Source of the DNA: Forficula auricularia
Taxonomy: Eukaryota; Arthropoda; Insecta; Dermaptera; Forficulidae
Reading direction: 5' to 3'
Assembly (NCBI GenBank): GCA_024734495.1
Contig: JALMQS010000161.1
Location: forward strand, 1,597,758-1,661,757
DNA: 64,000 bases
Part shown: positions 1 to 11,574 of the stretch, piece by piece
Position numbering within the stretch: position 1 is the first letter of the stretch
Layout: each line of letters opens with the position of its first letter
Position numbers and translations under genes: made by a program
Notes under the pieces: generated by a model
The model's database searches: none
What the model saw: only the letters and a program-made list of their open reading frames with translations
What the model was told of the DNA's origin: nothing

Positions 1-1439
1 TTAAATTCCAGCACAGAATATGGAATTTACAGTAGGGTTCTGTGCCTTGATATCAGAAATAGGGAGGCTCTCCACATATGACAACGAATATAATCAAATT
101 TTTTATTATTAAGAGCTTGACTTCCTACAAGTTTTTATTCGTTTTTACGAAGCAATAATGGTTTTGATAATGTTCAGCTTTGACTCACCTAACAAGTAGT
201 AGGTATAACTAGCTTTCATGATTTTTTAAGTGCAAAACTTAACAAATTTCATTAAAATCGAATCAGCAGATTTTGTGTTTCGATTCACACAAACAGGTCA
301 TGACAATTTGATTGATATCTTTCTTATATAGATAGAGTACCTTATAGTTTAAGGTGTCTCTTATAAAACACGACCCATAATAAATATGACATATATAAAT
401 GCGTATGGAAGTGAAAGATAGCTTCTTCAACATAACAGGTTGTGACCTTTTTAATTCTCTGTTCTTTTTTCAAGATTTGGGTTTTGATTTCAATCTGAAC
501 TTCAGGTTAATCTTTTGTTGCTCAGATTTTCATGGTTTGTTATTGTAAGATATTTCTTTAAGGAAAACTCTTAAGAACTCGGGGGGGGGGGGGTCATGTC
601 TAGAGATCTTGTGAATAAACCATATTCTTCTTTCTATTAATGTTGAACGATATTCTACGAAGTATTATGAAGCGGTATAGTTTAGTTGGACGCTTCACTA
701 TGCGCAGCCAAACTTAAAAACAATGATTTGGTTTCGCTGCTATGGTCAAACGACCCTTAAGCTAGTTGAGATGAAAAATCGAACTTTAAGAGGAGTCTGA
801 ATAATAGGTCATGTGGAACGAAGAGAAGGGGAAAATTGAAGGATTTATCCCAACATAGTTTAAAAAAATTATAGAAATCAAGAAATTTCGCTAATTATTT
901 TTTCCTTTGTTATGCAACAGGAAATTTATTGTAATGTTCGGAAATGTTAGGAACTTAAATGTTCGACAGTTTTGTAATTCAAAACTCTTCAGTCTTAACA
1001 ATTTTTTGGTCTCCATACTAACATGAAAGCAATATTTTAATTCATCACAAAACTTATTTTATAACTTAAATTGTTCAATTCAATTAATTGTTCAATTATT
1101 AAAAAATTATTAGCATTTTCTAGCTCCTTTTCTGAATTTATTTACCAATGGACACTGTGCCCTCTTTGACGCCATTACGTAAATGCGACTCTGCAGGTTA
1201 AACAACTAACCCTAGCTCTTACATCGACACATACATTTAATGATTCAATCATATTGTTTTAAGGAGTTACTGCTAATCGTTTATATTAGGAACTTGTATT
1301 TAGTTATAATAATTATTGAAATAGGCTTTCCTTACATCAACAAGTTGAAAAACACGAAAATCTTGAATAATTTCCAAACAAATAATCAGAACAGCTCCGA
1401 ACTTCACTATGACAATGATAGCGAACTAGCGGAATAATT
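1..1439. other. AT-rich non-coding stretch
   Basis: No gene, repeat pair or RNA gene recognised. A run of G lies at about 581-593. The 65-codon frame at 1240-1437 has the low-complexity composition expected of chance frames in AT-rich DNA. Confidence 0.5.
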
Positions 1440-1760
1440 GATGCTTTTACCGCTTCTTGGAAGCATCGTAGGGGGAAAAATTGCTAGTAGCCACTTTACC
1501 CGCAGTGGCCACTATACCCTACCTTTTTCCTACTACTAAATGAAAAAATATCCATATTCCTCCCTTCATTTGATTAATTAAATCAAATTCAAAAGAAAAT
1601 TAAGGGATAAAAGTAAACGAATATGCAAGGTTTCATGAGACCCGTTCTTTTTGGTTGATGGTGCCATTATTATTGAGCGAATTCGATTTGGGGACGGAGC
1701 CTCGCAATTAGAATTCTTTGGCTTTGTGCCATTCATTCCCGATTTTAGATTTCGATTAAA
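1440..1760. promoter_or_regulatory. Less AT-rich non-repetitive island, possible regulatory DNA
   Basis: Base composition is less AT-rich than the flanks, without an open frame or repeat match inside the window. It includes a short imperfect palindrome around the GTGGCCACT words at 1490-1520. A regulatory role is inferred only from composition and from proximity to a developmental gene. Confidence 0.2.
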
Positions 1761-2396
1761 TTAGATTGCGTTTGCTATTTGTTTGATGAATCATTTTGTA
1801 TACAAATTTATTGATCGAATAATTCAATTTGCCTCTGTTCTAATTGAGCTTGCTTGATTTTCTATAATAACTATTTACTCTAAGGTCTAAGTAATAATGC
1901 ATTTAGGTAATATTGTAGAGTGCGTGTATGTGTGTCTGTGTGGAGAAAGCAAAGTGGCCTGAATGGATACCAATCGATTTAGATTCAACAAATTACAAAT
2001 AAAAAGGTGAAAGGACGATGTAGGGAAAAATAAGATAATGATCCCAGTCGAGGTCGTTAATTTTTCAATTTGAAAATAAAATAATGAACCATATTAAGGG
2101 GTACAGTTCAGTTTTATCATATATATAATTTAAAAGATGAAATAAAATTAGTTACAATTAATTCAACTCGTTTGGAGTTTGTTTTCCAAAATATCAAACA
2201 ATTTATTTCATTGGAAAATCCAAGAAGAGGTTGAGGATCCATTTCACTTTCAAATTATCAAAAATACAATCTTTGAAGGTTTTCTTTACAATTATTTTAT
2301 ATATATTTAATTACAAACGAAGCGCAGTTCCACTAGTTCCTCAAGAAATGACATAAGTCCTGGACAAGATCTCTTTCGAAACGAAACAAAAAATGT

Positions 2397-2470
2397 GGTC
2401 CCTAACAAAAGACGAATTTCCATTAAAGATGACATTTTGTTTGTAATTTAAATTTCTCTTTTGTTAGGGG
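2397..2470. repeat. Small foldback
   Basis: CCCTAACAAAAGA at about 2400 is mirrored by TCTTTTGTTAGGGG at about 2457-2470, enclosing ~45 bp. It looks like a short palindromic MITE relic. The rest of 1900-3050 is AT-rich with nothing else recognised. Confidence 0.45.
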
Positions 2471-3054
2471 CTATATGGTAGAATTCAATCTAGAATTGAT
2501 GGAAAGGTAGCCCAGGGATATTTAAAACTACAAATACAACATCAACAAAAAAATATTGAAACGTCATTTCCAATCTCTTAAAATCCTAGGTTTTGTAAAA
2601 TGTTCCCTCCTTCTCTTCAGGGTTTCAAATTGTCAACGAAAGAAGCTTGTCCTCCTCTCCTTAAACAGTGGTTGTGCATTTATGGGGTTAGAATGTACCA
2701 ATGGGATCAACAGATAAAAAGAGATAATTACAACAATTTCTTCTAAATCTTAATTTTATATATCTCCGTCACAAAGTGAACAAAATTTTAGAAATTTAAT
2801 TTAATATGGTCTTCCAAATTAAATGCTTTTAATAATAATAAATTATGATTTAGAAAATCATGCTATTTTTGTTGTGTTATTAAAAATCAGTAACCCTTTG
2901 GGAGGTCACTAACTGGTGAACAACAGCATAGATAGAAAGAATGTGTTTGTTATTCACCGTTCCAAATGATTACCAATAGATTTTAGGTGGCGAATTCGCC
3001 GTGAATTATTATTTGAAAAAAATATTGTTTCGTGCATATTAATAAATACAAATA

Positions 3055-3130
3055 TAAAACAATCTAGAAATGTTTATTAAAAATTAGGAGAAATTCTCTC
3101 CCTTTATCAATGAAAACAGAAAAATTTGGA
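3055..3130. repeat. Interspersed repeat copy related to 3650-3740 and 29020-29180
   Basis: It shares the frame ATAAAACAATCTA, then TTATTAAAAAT, then GGAGAAATTCTCTCCCTTTATCAAT with the copy at 3655-3740. It lacks the ACGTTTCG block present there. Repeat class unknown. Confidence 0.6.
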
Positions 3131-3460
3131 AAAATAGTTTCTTTAAAAAGAAATAATAAAGCAACTATAAACAATTAAATATTTTTAAAATAGATAATAA
3201 TAAAATAAAACTAAAAAATATGGATATTTAAGAAAAAAAATTTCTTAAAATTTTAATGAAAATTAAAAAAAACATTAGGTATGAATTTTTGTTAATTAAA
3301 TTTTTGTTTAAAATTTCGACCATTTCTAAAATTAATCTTTTTTCTAAATTCCACTCTTTATCTAAAATTTTAGGATTCGAAAAGTCAAAATTGTGTCCAA
3401 GGTTAGTCTGAAAAAAAATATTGATTGTTTTGTGTGTGTATATATATATATATAGGTATA

Positions 3461-3636
3461 TACCGACGGGGTGAACCGCGTCCTAATATCGTGTACACCT
3501 ACTTACTTCCCTTCCACTCTCATTTCCAAGTAGAAGACAATAGATGAAGGTGCATTATCTCATGAATTCCAAAATAATTCCACATAATTCCAAAGACGTG
3601 TACTCCTAATTCCAATCGCGGTTCACCCCTCGGGTA
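3461..3636. mobile_element. 176-bp TIR element, short relative of the minisatellite MITE at 13.3 kb
   Basis: TIRs TACCGACGGGGTGAACCGCG (3461-3480) and its near-perfect inverse at 3617-3636. The interior has scattered TTCCAA words and the GTGTACACCTACTT phrase also found in the 13.27-13.72 kb copy. It is flanked by TATA on both sides and sits in the middle of a different repeat (3420-3740). Confidence 0.7.
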
Positions 3637-3649
3637 TATCTATAAATTC

Positions 3650-3740
3650 AAATCTTTTATAAAACAATCTATAAACAATTATTAAAAATCTCAACGTTTC
3701 GGGAGAAATATTCTCTTTATAAAAATTTGAAAAACATTGT
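3650..3740 (-). repeat. Repeat copy with degenerate hammerhead-like core
   Basis: On the minus strand a hairpin reads GAGAATATTTCTC then CCGAAACGTT. The expected CTGANGA box is degraded here; the sister copy at 29.05 kb has TTGATAA at that position. It is a direct repeat of 3055-3130, and the TIR element at 3461-3636 separates the two. Confidence 0.5.
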
Positions 3741-3799
3741 TGAGCTTTAATATATATCAATTTATAATTAAATTTGTTAATATTTCGTATAAAAAAATT

Positions 3800-4030
3800 G
3801 AAGGGCGTTTTGATGACGGACGGGACTAACGAACATTGACATCTGGGATGTCAATATTAGTCACAAGAGAAGTTATTTTTTCTTCTTTCTTTTCATTTTG
3901 GAAACGGACTGTGTGTCAAATTGCGTCGCCTTGCTCACTCCACTGCCCGTTTTGCCCCCCTGAGCGTTTTGAACCCATCTGTCCATCTATTAGTCATATC
4001 CATATAAATCAGCGTCACTCCCAATGAATG
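3800..4030. other. Moderately GC-rich unique stretch
   Basis: No protein similarity recognised in the 63-codon frame (3836-4027). No tRNA boxes seen. The following 4030-4980 is AT-rich with nothing recognisable. Confidence 0.25.
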
Positions 4031-5108
4031 TATGCTGATGAAATTTGAAATTGACAATCCTTATTGGACGAAATTCAATTGGAATCCCAATGCATTTGCA
4101 AATATCTATTTCCGCTACTCCATATTATATAAATTCTACACTTAGTTTCAGTATTTTTTTTTTATTCTCCGAAATTAATTGAATTTTCTTTAATTTTCGA
4201 AGTGGGCATAAATATATAACATGATTTCACGAAAAAAAATCAGAAAAATCATAAATTGGATTTTTTTCATCTATATTGTCCGTATCTCCGTTTTTCGTTT
4301 TTTTCTTTACTTTTTTTCTAAAAATCAGTTATCGTAAGTAGTGAAGCGAGACGTAATCAAAATGAAGGAAAAAAAATTAAATTACAAATTAATTGAATTT
4401 ATTTAGAATCATCTTTTAGTGTGACGAATGGTTAATTTTAAAGAAATAAATCAAAACGTCCTTAAAAGATTTAAAATACTGGTATATAGTAATTTAGTAG
4501 GTATACTAAATATTTATTTTAATAAAATTTTCAAAGCAAACATTTTTTTTCTTATATTCGAACAGATTAATTCGAAAAGCGGATGGACCTCTTTCTTCCA
4601 TATGGCCTCGGATACTTAGACGGAACAAATTCTTTTTTAACCTACTTCATTCCTTAAATATAAAGGATTCAGATTAAAACAAACTACATTTTTTAAACAG
4701 TGTGAAACCATAAAGAAAATATCTGGAGTGCACACCAGCACGACTATTACTTACAACCTCCTCTTCTTTGAAATTATCCTACAAGTTTTTCCTATTTGAA
4801 ATTAGTCTCCTTACAGTGTTTCAATCAAAATAAAAAAATTAATTAAAAAATATCTCAGAAATTATGCTAATTTTTAAGCATGGCTATTTTTTGTATACAT
4901 CTTAGAAATCGAACTCTGATATTCGAGCAAAGGTATACAAAGGCTATGTTTGGGCCAAATGCTTACCATACCGTTTCTGGCTAATTCCTGAAAGTAAATG
5001 CAATACTTTCATAATTTGCTGTTAGTAAAAATTGATTCAACTAGTAACAGGAATAGTAGGCAACTGGACAAAATTAAAAACACAGAGTTTTTTTATTACA
5101 TGGGCCAG

Positions 5109-5139
5109 ACGTTTCGTCAGTTTATTCTGACTTCCTCAG
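5109..5139 (-). ncRNA. Hammerhead ribozyme-like core, insertion-disrupted
   Basis: CTGAGGA-A-GTCAG-(6 nt)-CTGAC-GAAAC-GTC on the minus strand. The conserved boxes and stem II are intact. Stem I is broken by the foldback and there is one unpaired A before stem II, so this copy is probably inactive. Confidence 0.5.
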
Positions 5140-5333
5140 GGGCAGTTGTATGTCGGTTTGTAAAGTCTTTGTTAAGTTGACAGAGGTTCAAACCTTAGTA
5201 TTCACCATGTGCCCGGCCGGATGGCCAATCAGATATAAATGTGTGTCATCTGAGGCCAGGCACTTGGTGAATACTAAGGTTTGACCGTCTGTCAACTTAA
5301 CAAAGACTTTACAAATCGACATACATCTGGCCC
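5140..5333. mobile_element. Foldback element inserted in the hammerhead-like repeat
   Basis: Inverted arms of about 75 bp: GCAGTTGTATGTCGG through CCTTAGTATTCACCA is mirrored by TGGTGAATACTAAGG through CGACATACATCTGG. The centre contains GCCCGGCCGGATGGCC. CAG occurs at both junctions (5137-5139 and 5335-5337), a candidate 3-bp target duplication. Confidence 0.65.
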
Positions 5334-5439
5334 ACAGTGGCCCATTTTATCACTCTTGTTTTGTCTAATAGTGAAATTCCTGTTACTAATTTACTATGGA
5401 TGCGAATGATGCAACATTGATTCAACTGTTTTTCGGATT

Positions 5440-5820
5440 CGCATAGCGTTGTGTCACTAGAAAAGGATATGTTCTTCATTGGTTAACGATATTCTTGAGG
5501 AGGTCGACCACCCACGTGGCTCATTTCCAGCTTGATAGATGCCGTTAATTGAATCACTCCAGTCGCCATTGTCCTGTGTTTTATGATGAGATGAGTAAAA
5601 AATCCTTAACGCGATTAACACCTCAACCACCTTGAGGGGTCTGCGAGAAGGATGGATGGCATTTTTTCTTCTCGAGGTTTCCAATCCCCGCCCAAGCTTC
5701 AAGCCTATCATTATCGGCGAGAGCACAAGCCACGAATTAGCCAGGAATGAGCTGGGAAACGAATTTCGGGGACTCCGCCCTCTGCCCACGAACACGAAAT
5801 TAATTTGAGACCAAACCATG
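5440..5820. promoter_or_regulatory. GC-richer unique island, possible regulatory DNA
   Basis: Contains CACGTGG (E-box), TTAATTGAATCA, GATTAACACCTC and AACCACCTTGAGGGG in a non-repetitive setting. The 120-codon minus frame over this interval resembles no protein I know and lacks codon-like structure. Enhancer function is inference. Confidence 0.25.
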
Positions 5821-5829
5821 AGTACCTAC

Positions 5830-6500
5830 AAGAAAGATCCAACTTGGGAAAATTTCCCTCCTCTAAACAACTAACCAATCATTCGCAAGTTTTATTAATA
5901 ACAACACCTCCAAGAAAATATTTATTCAATCAACAGAGAAAATAAGTATGAGGGGGGGGGTGAAGGGCAAGTATCGATCAATTTCAATTAAAAGATTCTA
6001 TTTTCAATTCATTTACCACTCAAACGAAAGATAGACAGACGGGAAACAAATGGAAACACTTTCATAAGGAGAAGAGGATAAAAATAAAACTCAATTATTA
6101 TTGTTTCAAATTAAGAATTGAGTTAAGCATCTCATCCATCATCTGATGTTAGCTCAATTAGAATTACAATTATTTTTTTGAATTGATTGATTCACTATTT
6201 GAATCAGAGGGGATTTTAGGATTAGAGACCACGCATAATCTCAAAAGAGAGTACAACAAATTTCGCAGAGCTTTTCGAAAACTGCCATTAAAGCATTGAT
6301 AAATGTTTCGAAAATCAATTCATCACATTTTAATCTAGAAAAAATATATTACTAGCAATAGCCTAGTATTGAATTCAAGCAAAAATTCAAAAAAATTCTT
6401 TGTATTGAAAAATGTCTGGAACGAAGAGAAAAATCATTAAAAATCAGGTTTATAGTGAAACATTTTTTTAAAATTATAATAAAAAATCATTGTCAACAAT
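5830..6500. other. AT-rich non-coding stretch
   Basis: Nothing recognised apart from a G run at about 5952-5961. Confidence 0.4.
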
Positions 6501-6514
6501 TAATTTTTTATATA

Positions 6515-6915
6515 TATAAGTTGCAGTAAAAATCCGTTTTTAGTAAAAACGGGTTCTTACTAGTTAAAACGCATTTCACTGAATACCTTTGTGACACAAC
6601 TAGAATTTATTGATGTTGGTTGTGTTTGGTCCAAAGGTCTAGAATCTTCATTTTTCACTTTTCGCGTCATTTTTCAAACGAAAATATCAAAAATTACATC
6701 CTCATTAGAAGCAAAGCTATAGAGAATGTAATTTTTCACATTTTTGTTTAAAAATTTTTGAAAATAAACACCCAAAATGAGGCGGAAGGTCAAAAATGAA
6801 GATCTAGACCTTTGGACCAAACTCATCCAACATCAGTAAATTATAGTTGCCGCAAAGGTATTCTGTGAAACGCGTTTTAATTAGTAAGAACCCGTTTTTA
6901 CTTAAACATATATAT
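6515..6915. repeat. Foldback repeat with ~190-bp arms
   Basis: The left arm contains CGGGTTCTTACTAGTTAAAA, ACCTTTGTG, TTGGTCCAAAGGTCTAGA. The right arm contains the inverse: TCTAGACCTTTGGACCAAA, CAAAGGTATTCTGTG, TTTTAATTAGTAAGAACCCG. The central loop lies near 6700-6740. No coding potential. Confidence 0.7.
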
Positions 6916-7234
6916 CTGTTTGGATACAGATATACACGATAAGTTCGTCCTCGTACTAAAATGTTTGTCTTTCCAATGCTTAGAACTGATAAGATTTTGG
7001 ACTATTTAGCTCCAGATTTTGTTTAAAAATTTTTGAAAATAAACACCCAAAATGAGGCGGAAGGTCAAAAATGAAGATCTAGACCTTTGGACCAAACTCA
7101 TCCAACATCAGTAAATTATAGTTGCCGCAAAGGTATTCTGTGAAACGCGTTTTAATTAGTAAGAACCCGTTTTTTACTTAAACATATATATCTGTTTGGA
7201 TACAGATATACACGATGTTCGTCCTCGTACTAAA
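6746..7234 (+). repeat. ~214-bp tandem duplication of a foldback arm
   Basis: Copy 1 (6746-6960) and copy 2 (7021-7234) are nearly identical, from GTTTAAAAATTTTTG to GTTCGTCCTCGTACTAAA, separated by 60 bp. Only a few indels differ (for example AAG at ~6941-6943, T-run length near 7170). The high identity suggests a recent duplication. Confidence 0.85.
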
Positions 7235-7488
7235 CAAATGCAAAATTAACCAAAAAATATAATTTTTGAGATTTTTATCCCTTTTTATAGTGAAAAATAA
7301 TAATCAATCAAACAGGTGTGTTTTGAATTACCGTCTAATAAATAAATTATTTTTTTAATTCACCGAAACTGCAAATTGCCTACCGAATTGATAAACTTTC
7401 ACTTTTTTCCAATTATTACTATAACTAATAAATAACATTGCAAAAAATTGGAGTGGAAGTTATATTGCTAGAGAGTCCAAAATCTTAT

Positions 7489-8040
7489 GCTTTCCTCTGA
7501 TCAGTACAAACATTTTGGTACAAAACCGAACTTTCTATATGGTAAGATTCGACAACTCGGTGCTATTTTTAACCGAAGACTTGATTTGTTCTCAATCTCT
7601 TAATAATATTAATAATTAAGATTTGAATGTTTAGTGAAATCAAACATATATTATAATTAATTATAATTATTTATTGAACACTAATAAATAATACAAAACT
7701 ACGACGTTTCGATTGACTTATTCTGCGATCGTTCTCAAGAATGAGCATTGAGCACCCACTCTGATTTTAGGTTAACTCAGGGATGCTCATCTGTCATACT
7801 TGAGAACGATCGCAGAATAAGTCAATCGAAACGTCGTAGTTTTGTATTATTTATTAGGTATTCAATAAATAATTATAATATATGTGTGATTTCACTAAAA
7901 AATTTAAATCTTAATTATTAATATTATTAAGAGATTGAGAACAAATCAAGTCTTCTGTTAAAAATAGCATCCGAGTTGTCGAATCTTATATAGAAAAGTT
8001 CGGTTTTGTACCAAAATGTTTGTACTGATCAGGAAAGCAG
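7489..8040. mobile_element. ~550-bp inverted repeat with hammerhead-like remnants
   Basis: Arms 7489-7741 and 7799-8040 are near-perfect inverse copies, from TGCTTTCCTCTGATCAG at the left end to the inverse at 8020-8040. Each arm carries TTGAGAA, then CGATCG...ATCG, then GAAACGTC-GTAG. This resembles a hammerhead core with two substitutions (C3 to T, G8 to A). The ~57-bp loop is unique. A partial third copy of one arm follows at 8041-8160. Confidence 0.75.
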
Positions 8041-8160
8041 ATCATAAGTCGATCGAAACGTCGTAGTTTTATTGTAATATTAATTTGTGTTCAATAAATA
8101 ATTATAATTAATTATAATATATTGTGTGATTTCACTAAAAATCAAATCTTAATAAAATTA
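8041..8160 (+). repeat. Partial direct copy of the preceding inverted-repeat arm
   Basis: GTCGATCGAAACGTCGTAGTTTT, TTCAATAAATAATTATAAT and GTGATTTCACTAAAAAT recur in the same order as in 7815-7920. Confidence 0.7.
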
Positions 8161-8215
8161 ATCACAAAAATAGAAGCTTTAACAGCTTCATTACTAATAT
8201 TAATAATAATTACAC

Positions 8216-8848
8216 TGCTCGACAAAAATTAAACAAAAATTTGTTACCTTAAACCTAAAAATATATCCCAGTATAGTTTTATACGCTGATTATCATGCAA
8301 TTTCCCGATTTTTAAAAACTGGTCAGAGTTTCGAGATATTGCCGGACAAAACAACTAAAAAGGCCATTTTTACCTATTTTTGAGTCCCATTTTGACATTA
8401 AACAGCAATATTTGAAATCAAAATACTTTATTGACATAATAGAAAACAGCTCCCTCTTTGATTTTCAAATTACCACTTGAATTAAGCTCAAATAGAACTC
8501 GAGTTATAACTAAAAAACTAAGACAATATGTTTTTATCTATCCTTTGCAATCACGTAGTTTTAGTTTTTTAGAAATAACTCGAGTTATAGTTGAGCTAAA
8601 AACAAGTGCTAATTTGAAAATAAAAGGAGCTATTTCATACGTCAACAACATATTTTGATTTCAAATATGTGTCTTATTTAATGGGACTCGAAAATAGATT
8701 AAAATGACGCTTTTTCTTTGACCGATAATATCTTAAAAACTCTAACCTGTTGTAAAAAATCAGGAAATTGCATGATAATCAGCATAGAAACTCTATGAAA
8801 TCTGTGTTAGGTTTAAGATTACAAATTTTTGGCGACCAGCCTTTAAAA
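8216..8848. mobile_element. ~630-bp foldback transposon
   Basis: Arms fold around a centre near 8530-8540: AACTCGAGTTATAACT at 8496-8511 is mirrored at 8577-8592. TTGATTTTCAAATTA, GCATGATAATCAGC and GGTTTAAG words appear in both orientations. The outer end reads CACTGCTCGACAAAAATTA. The arms differ by scattered changes, so the copy is not young. The 66-codon frame inside has no recognised product. Confidence 0.7.
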
Positions 8849-8849
8849 T

Positions 8850-9805
8850 GATGTTTATACCAAAATTATTCTCTAATATATTTATCTTAAAATTGTCATC
8901 CCATTTGTGTCATAATAAAAAAACAATTCAAGAAAAATGGTAATAACGAAAAAAACATTTAATGTAAAGAATACATTTATGATAAATAAACCAACAAACA
9001 ATTTAATTTCTTCCACAAATGATATTCCGTCATTTGATATCATGATCGGACAATTCCATTCAATTGGAAATGGCGATCATTTCCCGATCAATCCGATTAA
9101 AAAAATAAATAAATAAATGTGTAATGTGTTAATGTAATGGTTGGATTTCCTAATAATATTTTTATGAAAGCTATATAAAGTTCAAAAAAAGTCAATCGAA
9201 TGCCAATCGAACGAACGAACATGGTGTGTAATCGATCCGGGCAAGTTTTCTTCTTCTTCAAGACACCCGATTAGGAAATTAAATCATATTCAATGGATTT
9301 TGTATGACAAACTTTTACTCGGCAGATTGGACTTAATGATAACCCATACATACACAAAAAAATCCTCATAATCATCATGAATGGATGTGAAGAAATGGAA
9401 TTGGAAATACAAATGGCATATTCGATCACCCACAAAAAATAATAAAAGAACAAGCGATTGGACTTGTTAAGAAATTGATAAATGGTAAATCGATTGATTC
9501 AACGGTTGACATTTGTAGGAACATTGAACGAATTGGACGAGGGATTTGCAAAGATCAGAATGGCTGATAAAATTCAAAGATTTTAACAATGAAATTAGAA
9601 GATAAAGATAAATCGAGTTTCTTGTTAAGGGGATTAGCGTGTAAAAAATTCCCTTCTTCGGCTTCAGACAGAGATCTTATTATATTTTTGTTAGGTTCTT
9701 TTTCTCCAAGAAGTTTTAAATTATTTTATTTTTGTATTTTAATAATTTATTTATTTACTACCTGGTGGACTTAGCGTTGCTTGGCAATTTTTTACTTTAG
9801 CTAAA
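8850..9805. other. AT-rich stretch without recognised features
   Basis: Small chance frames only. No paired repeats seen inside the window. Confidence 0.4.
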
Positions 9806-9810
9806 TTATA

Positions 9811-11562
9811 CCGGGTGAGTTTTTTATCTTGAGACAGTCTTATAACTCAAAAACAGTGCATTATATGAAAAAAGTTAGGAGGGAAACTAAATTACGCTAT
9901 TGTTTTTCTACCTAGAACAAGCTTTCAAGGGTATTTCGAGGTCAAGTTTTGTTTTTTTAAATGGAAACCTATATGTTTCTGTATATATTCTTAATTTAGA
10001 AAAAAAATTGAACAACTTTCATTAGAACTATTTTTTTATACGACATCAAATAAAAAAATATTAAATCAATTAGATCTCAAAAAGATCTTAATAATTATTT
10101 TTAACAATAATCTCAACTTAATTATAAAATAACGAGCTTTTCGTGCGTGCCTGGGCTCATGCCCTGGCGGGCGGCGTCTCGGCTCAAAAATTTTATTCCT
10201 CTTAAAACACCACACTCCAAATGTATACCTGTAAACTCCCGAAAATACATAGTCTCTTAAAAGTTTCGCCTCATTTTCGTCCTGACACAGCTACAGAAAT
10301 GAGGCTCTAGATATGAATCTGGAAGTATTTTTTTCTATAATCTACAGTATTGTGATATTTTTTGTGTGGAAATAGATTTATTTAAATAAGTGGGATCGTG
10401 TGAGGAGGAGAATTATATTATATCATTTTTTTAAGAATTCGATAATGGATATAAGGCTCCAAAATATTTAAAAGAGATCAGGTGCTGTTTTGTATGACAG
10501 GCTGCTCCCTCCAGTATTGCCATGATAAACTCGAGCATGCGTGTCTTAAGTCGTTCAATTTTGTAAAAATCCAAAAATAAGAATAACAAAATTTAGAATT
10601 TTAAAAAATTATAAAAAAGTGGCAAATTATTAAAAAATAAACAAATAATATATAAAAATATAAATCAAATAAGATGCGATTAATTTATTTTTCTGTTCGC
10701 AAAGAAAAGCAGAATTGAATATTTAATTTTTGAGTGGTGAGGGGGGGGGTAGAGGAATAATTATCAATATATTTAATGTTTCTTAATTTAAAATCAATTG
10801 GAGTCTTTCATTTCAAATTACAATTACAATTATATTTCAAATTTGCCGCAAATATACCGATCGGCACCAGCGCTCCCTGTCGGCAGCATTCTCTGAGCGT
10901 TGTTACAAATTAATCTAGACTCTTATATATAGTATAATGTTCAAATATTTAATTATTAAATAAATAATTTAATAATAATTAATTATATTGCTACACTGTT
11001 TTGAGCCATTCCAGAGTGTATCGAAAGTCTTCTGGATGAATTCCAGTTCCAATTTCGTTATTTTGGCCTTTTAAGTTTCTTCGTAGCCTTTACATTTCCT
11101 GTTTTGTTTTGTTTTGTTTTGTTTTACATAGAATTACAGCACGTTAAAATGAAGCTCCTGAGGGCAAAATTATTAAATGATTAATTATTATTAAATTATT
11201 TATTTAATAAATAAATATTTGATCATTATTATTTGATAATTAAGTTGAATGATTGTTAAAAATAATTATTAGGATTTTTTGAGATCTAATTGATTTAATA
11301 TTTTTTTTATTTGATATCGTGTAAAAAAATAGTTCTAATGGAAGTTGTTCAGTTTTTTTTTCTAGATTAAGAATATGTACAGAAACATATAGGTTTACAG
11401 AACTTGACCTCAAAATACCCTTGAAAGCTTGTTCTAAGTCGAAAAATAATACCGTAGTTTAGTTTCCCCCTTGATATAACTAAACTTTTATTTGAAACTT
11501 TTTTTCATATAATGCATTGTTTTTGAGTTATAAGACTGTCTCAAGATAAAAAACTCACCTGG
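9811..11562. mobile_element. 1.75-kb DNA element with ~320-bp terminal inverted repeats
   Basis: Left end CCGGGTGAGTTTTTTATC and right end GATAAAAAACTCACCTGG are inverse. Similarity continues about 320 bp inward (9811-10130 against 11236-11562) through CTTGAGACAGTCTTATAACTC, ACCTATATGTTTCTGTA and AATTAGATCTCAAAAAGATC. TATA flanks both ends (9807-9810, 11563-11566), a candidate TA/TATA duplication. No transposase frame is visible, so it is non-autonomous. The interior holds a GC-rich patch at 10145-10190 and a copy of another repeat at 10700-10880. Confidence 0.8.
10700..10880 (+). repeat. Interspersed repeat, sister of 44420-44570
   Basis: Shared order: ATATTTAATTTT, GAGTG/GAGTGG with a long G run, GGAATAATTAT(T/C)AATATATTTAATGTTTCT, TCTTTCA, ATTTCAAATTTGCC, GCCGCAA. 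Class unknown. Confidence 0.7.
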
Positions 11563-11574
11563 TATATAGGTATT

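Larger units (their letters stand above)
4995..5400 (-). mobile_element. Hammerhead-like repeat interrupted by a ~190-bp foldback
   Basis: Flanking words match the copy at 45.18-45.33 kb: AACAGGAA, GGACAAAA, ATGGGCCAGA and, on the right, CAGTGGCCCATTT. On the minus strand the core is CTGAGGA (5139-5133), A, hairpin GTCAG/CTGAC with a 6-nt loop, then GAAAC (5115-5111). Stem I is split: the GGGCCA arm is at 5102-5107 but its partner TGGCCC is at 5338-5343, after the foldback. Confidence 0.65.

Noticed and set aside
5457..5819. 120-codon minus-strand frame
   Set aside because: No recognisable domain; longer than chance but explained by local GC-richer composition. Kept as a possible regulatory island.
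7706..7832. CRISPR-like palindromic repeat units
   Set aside because: A single large inverted repeat in a eukaryotic context, with no regularly spaced direct repeats.
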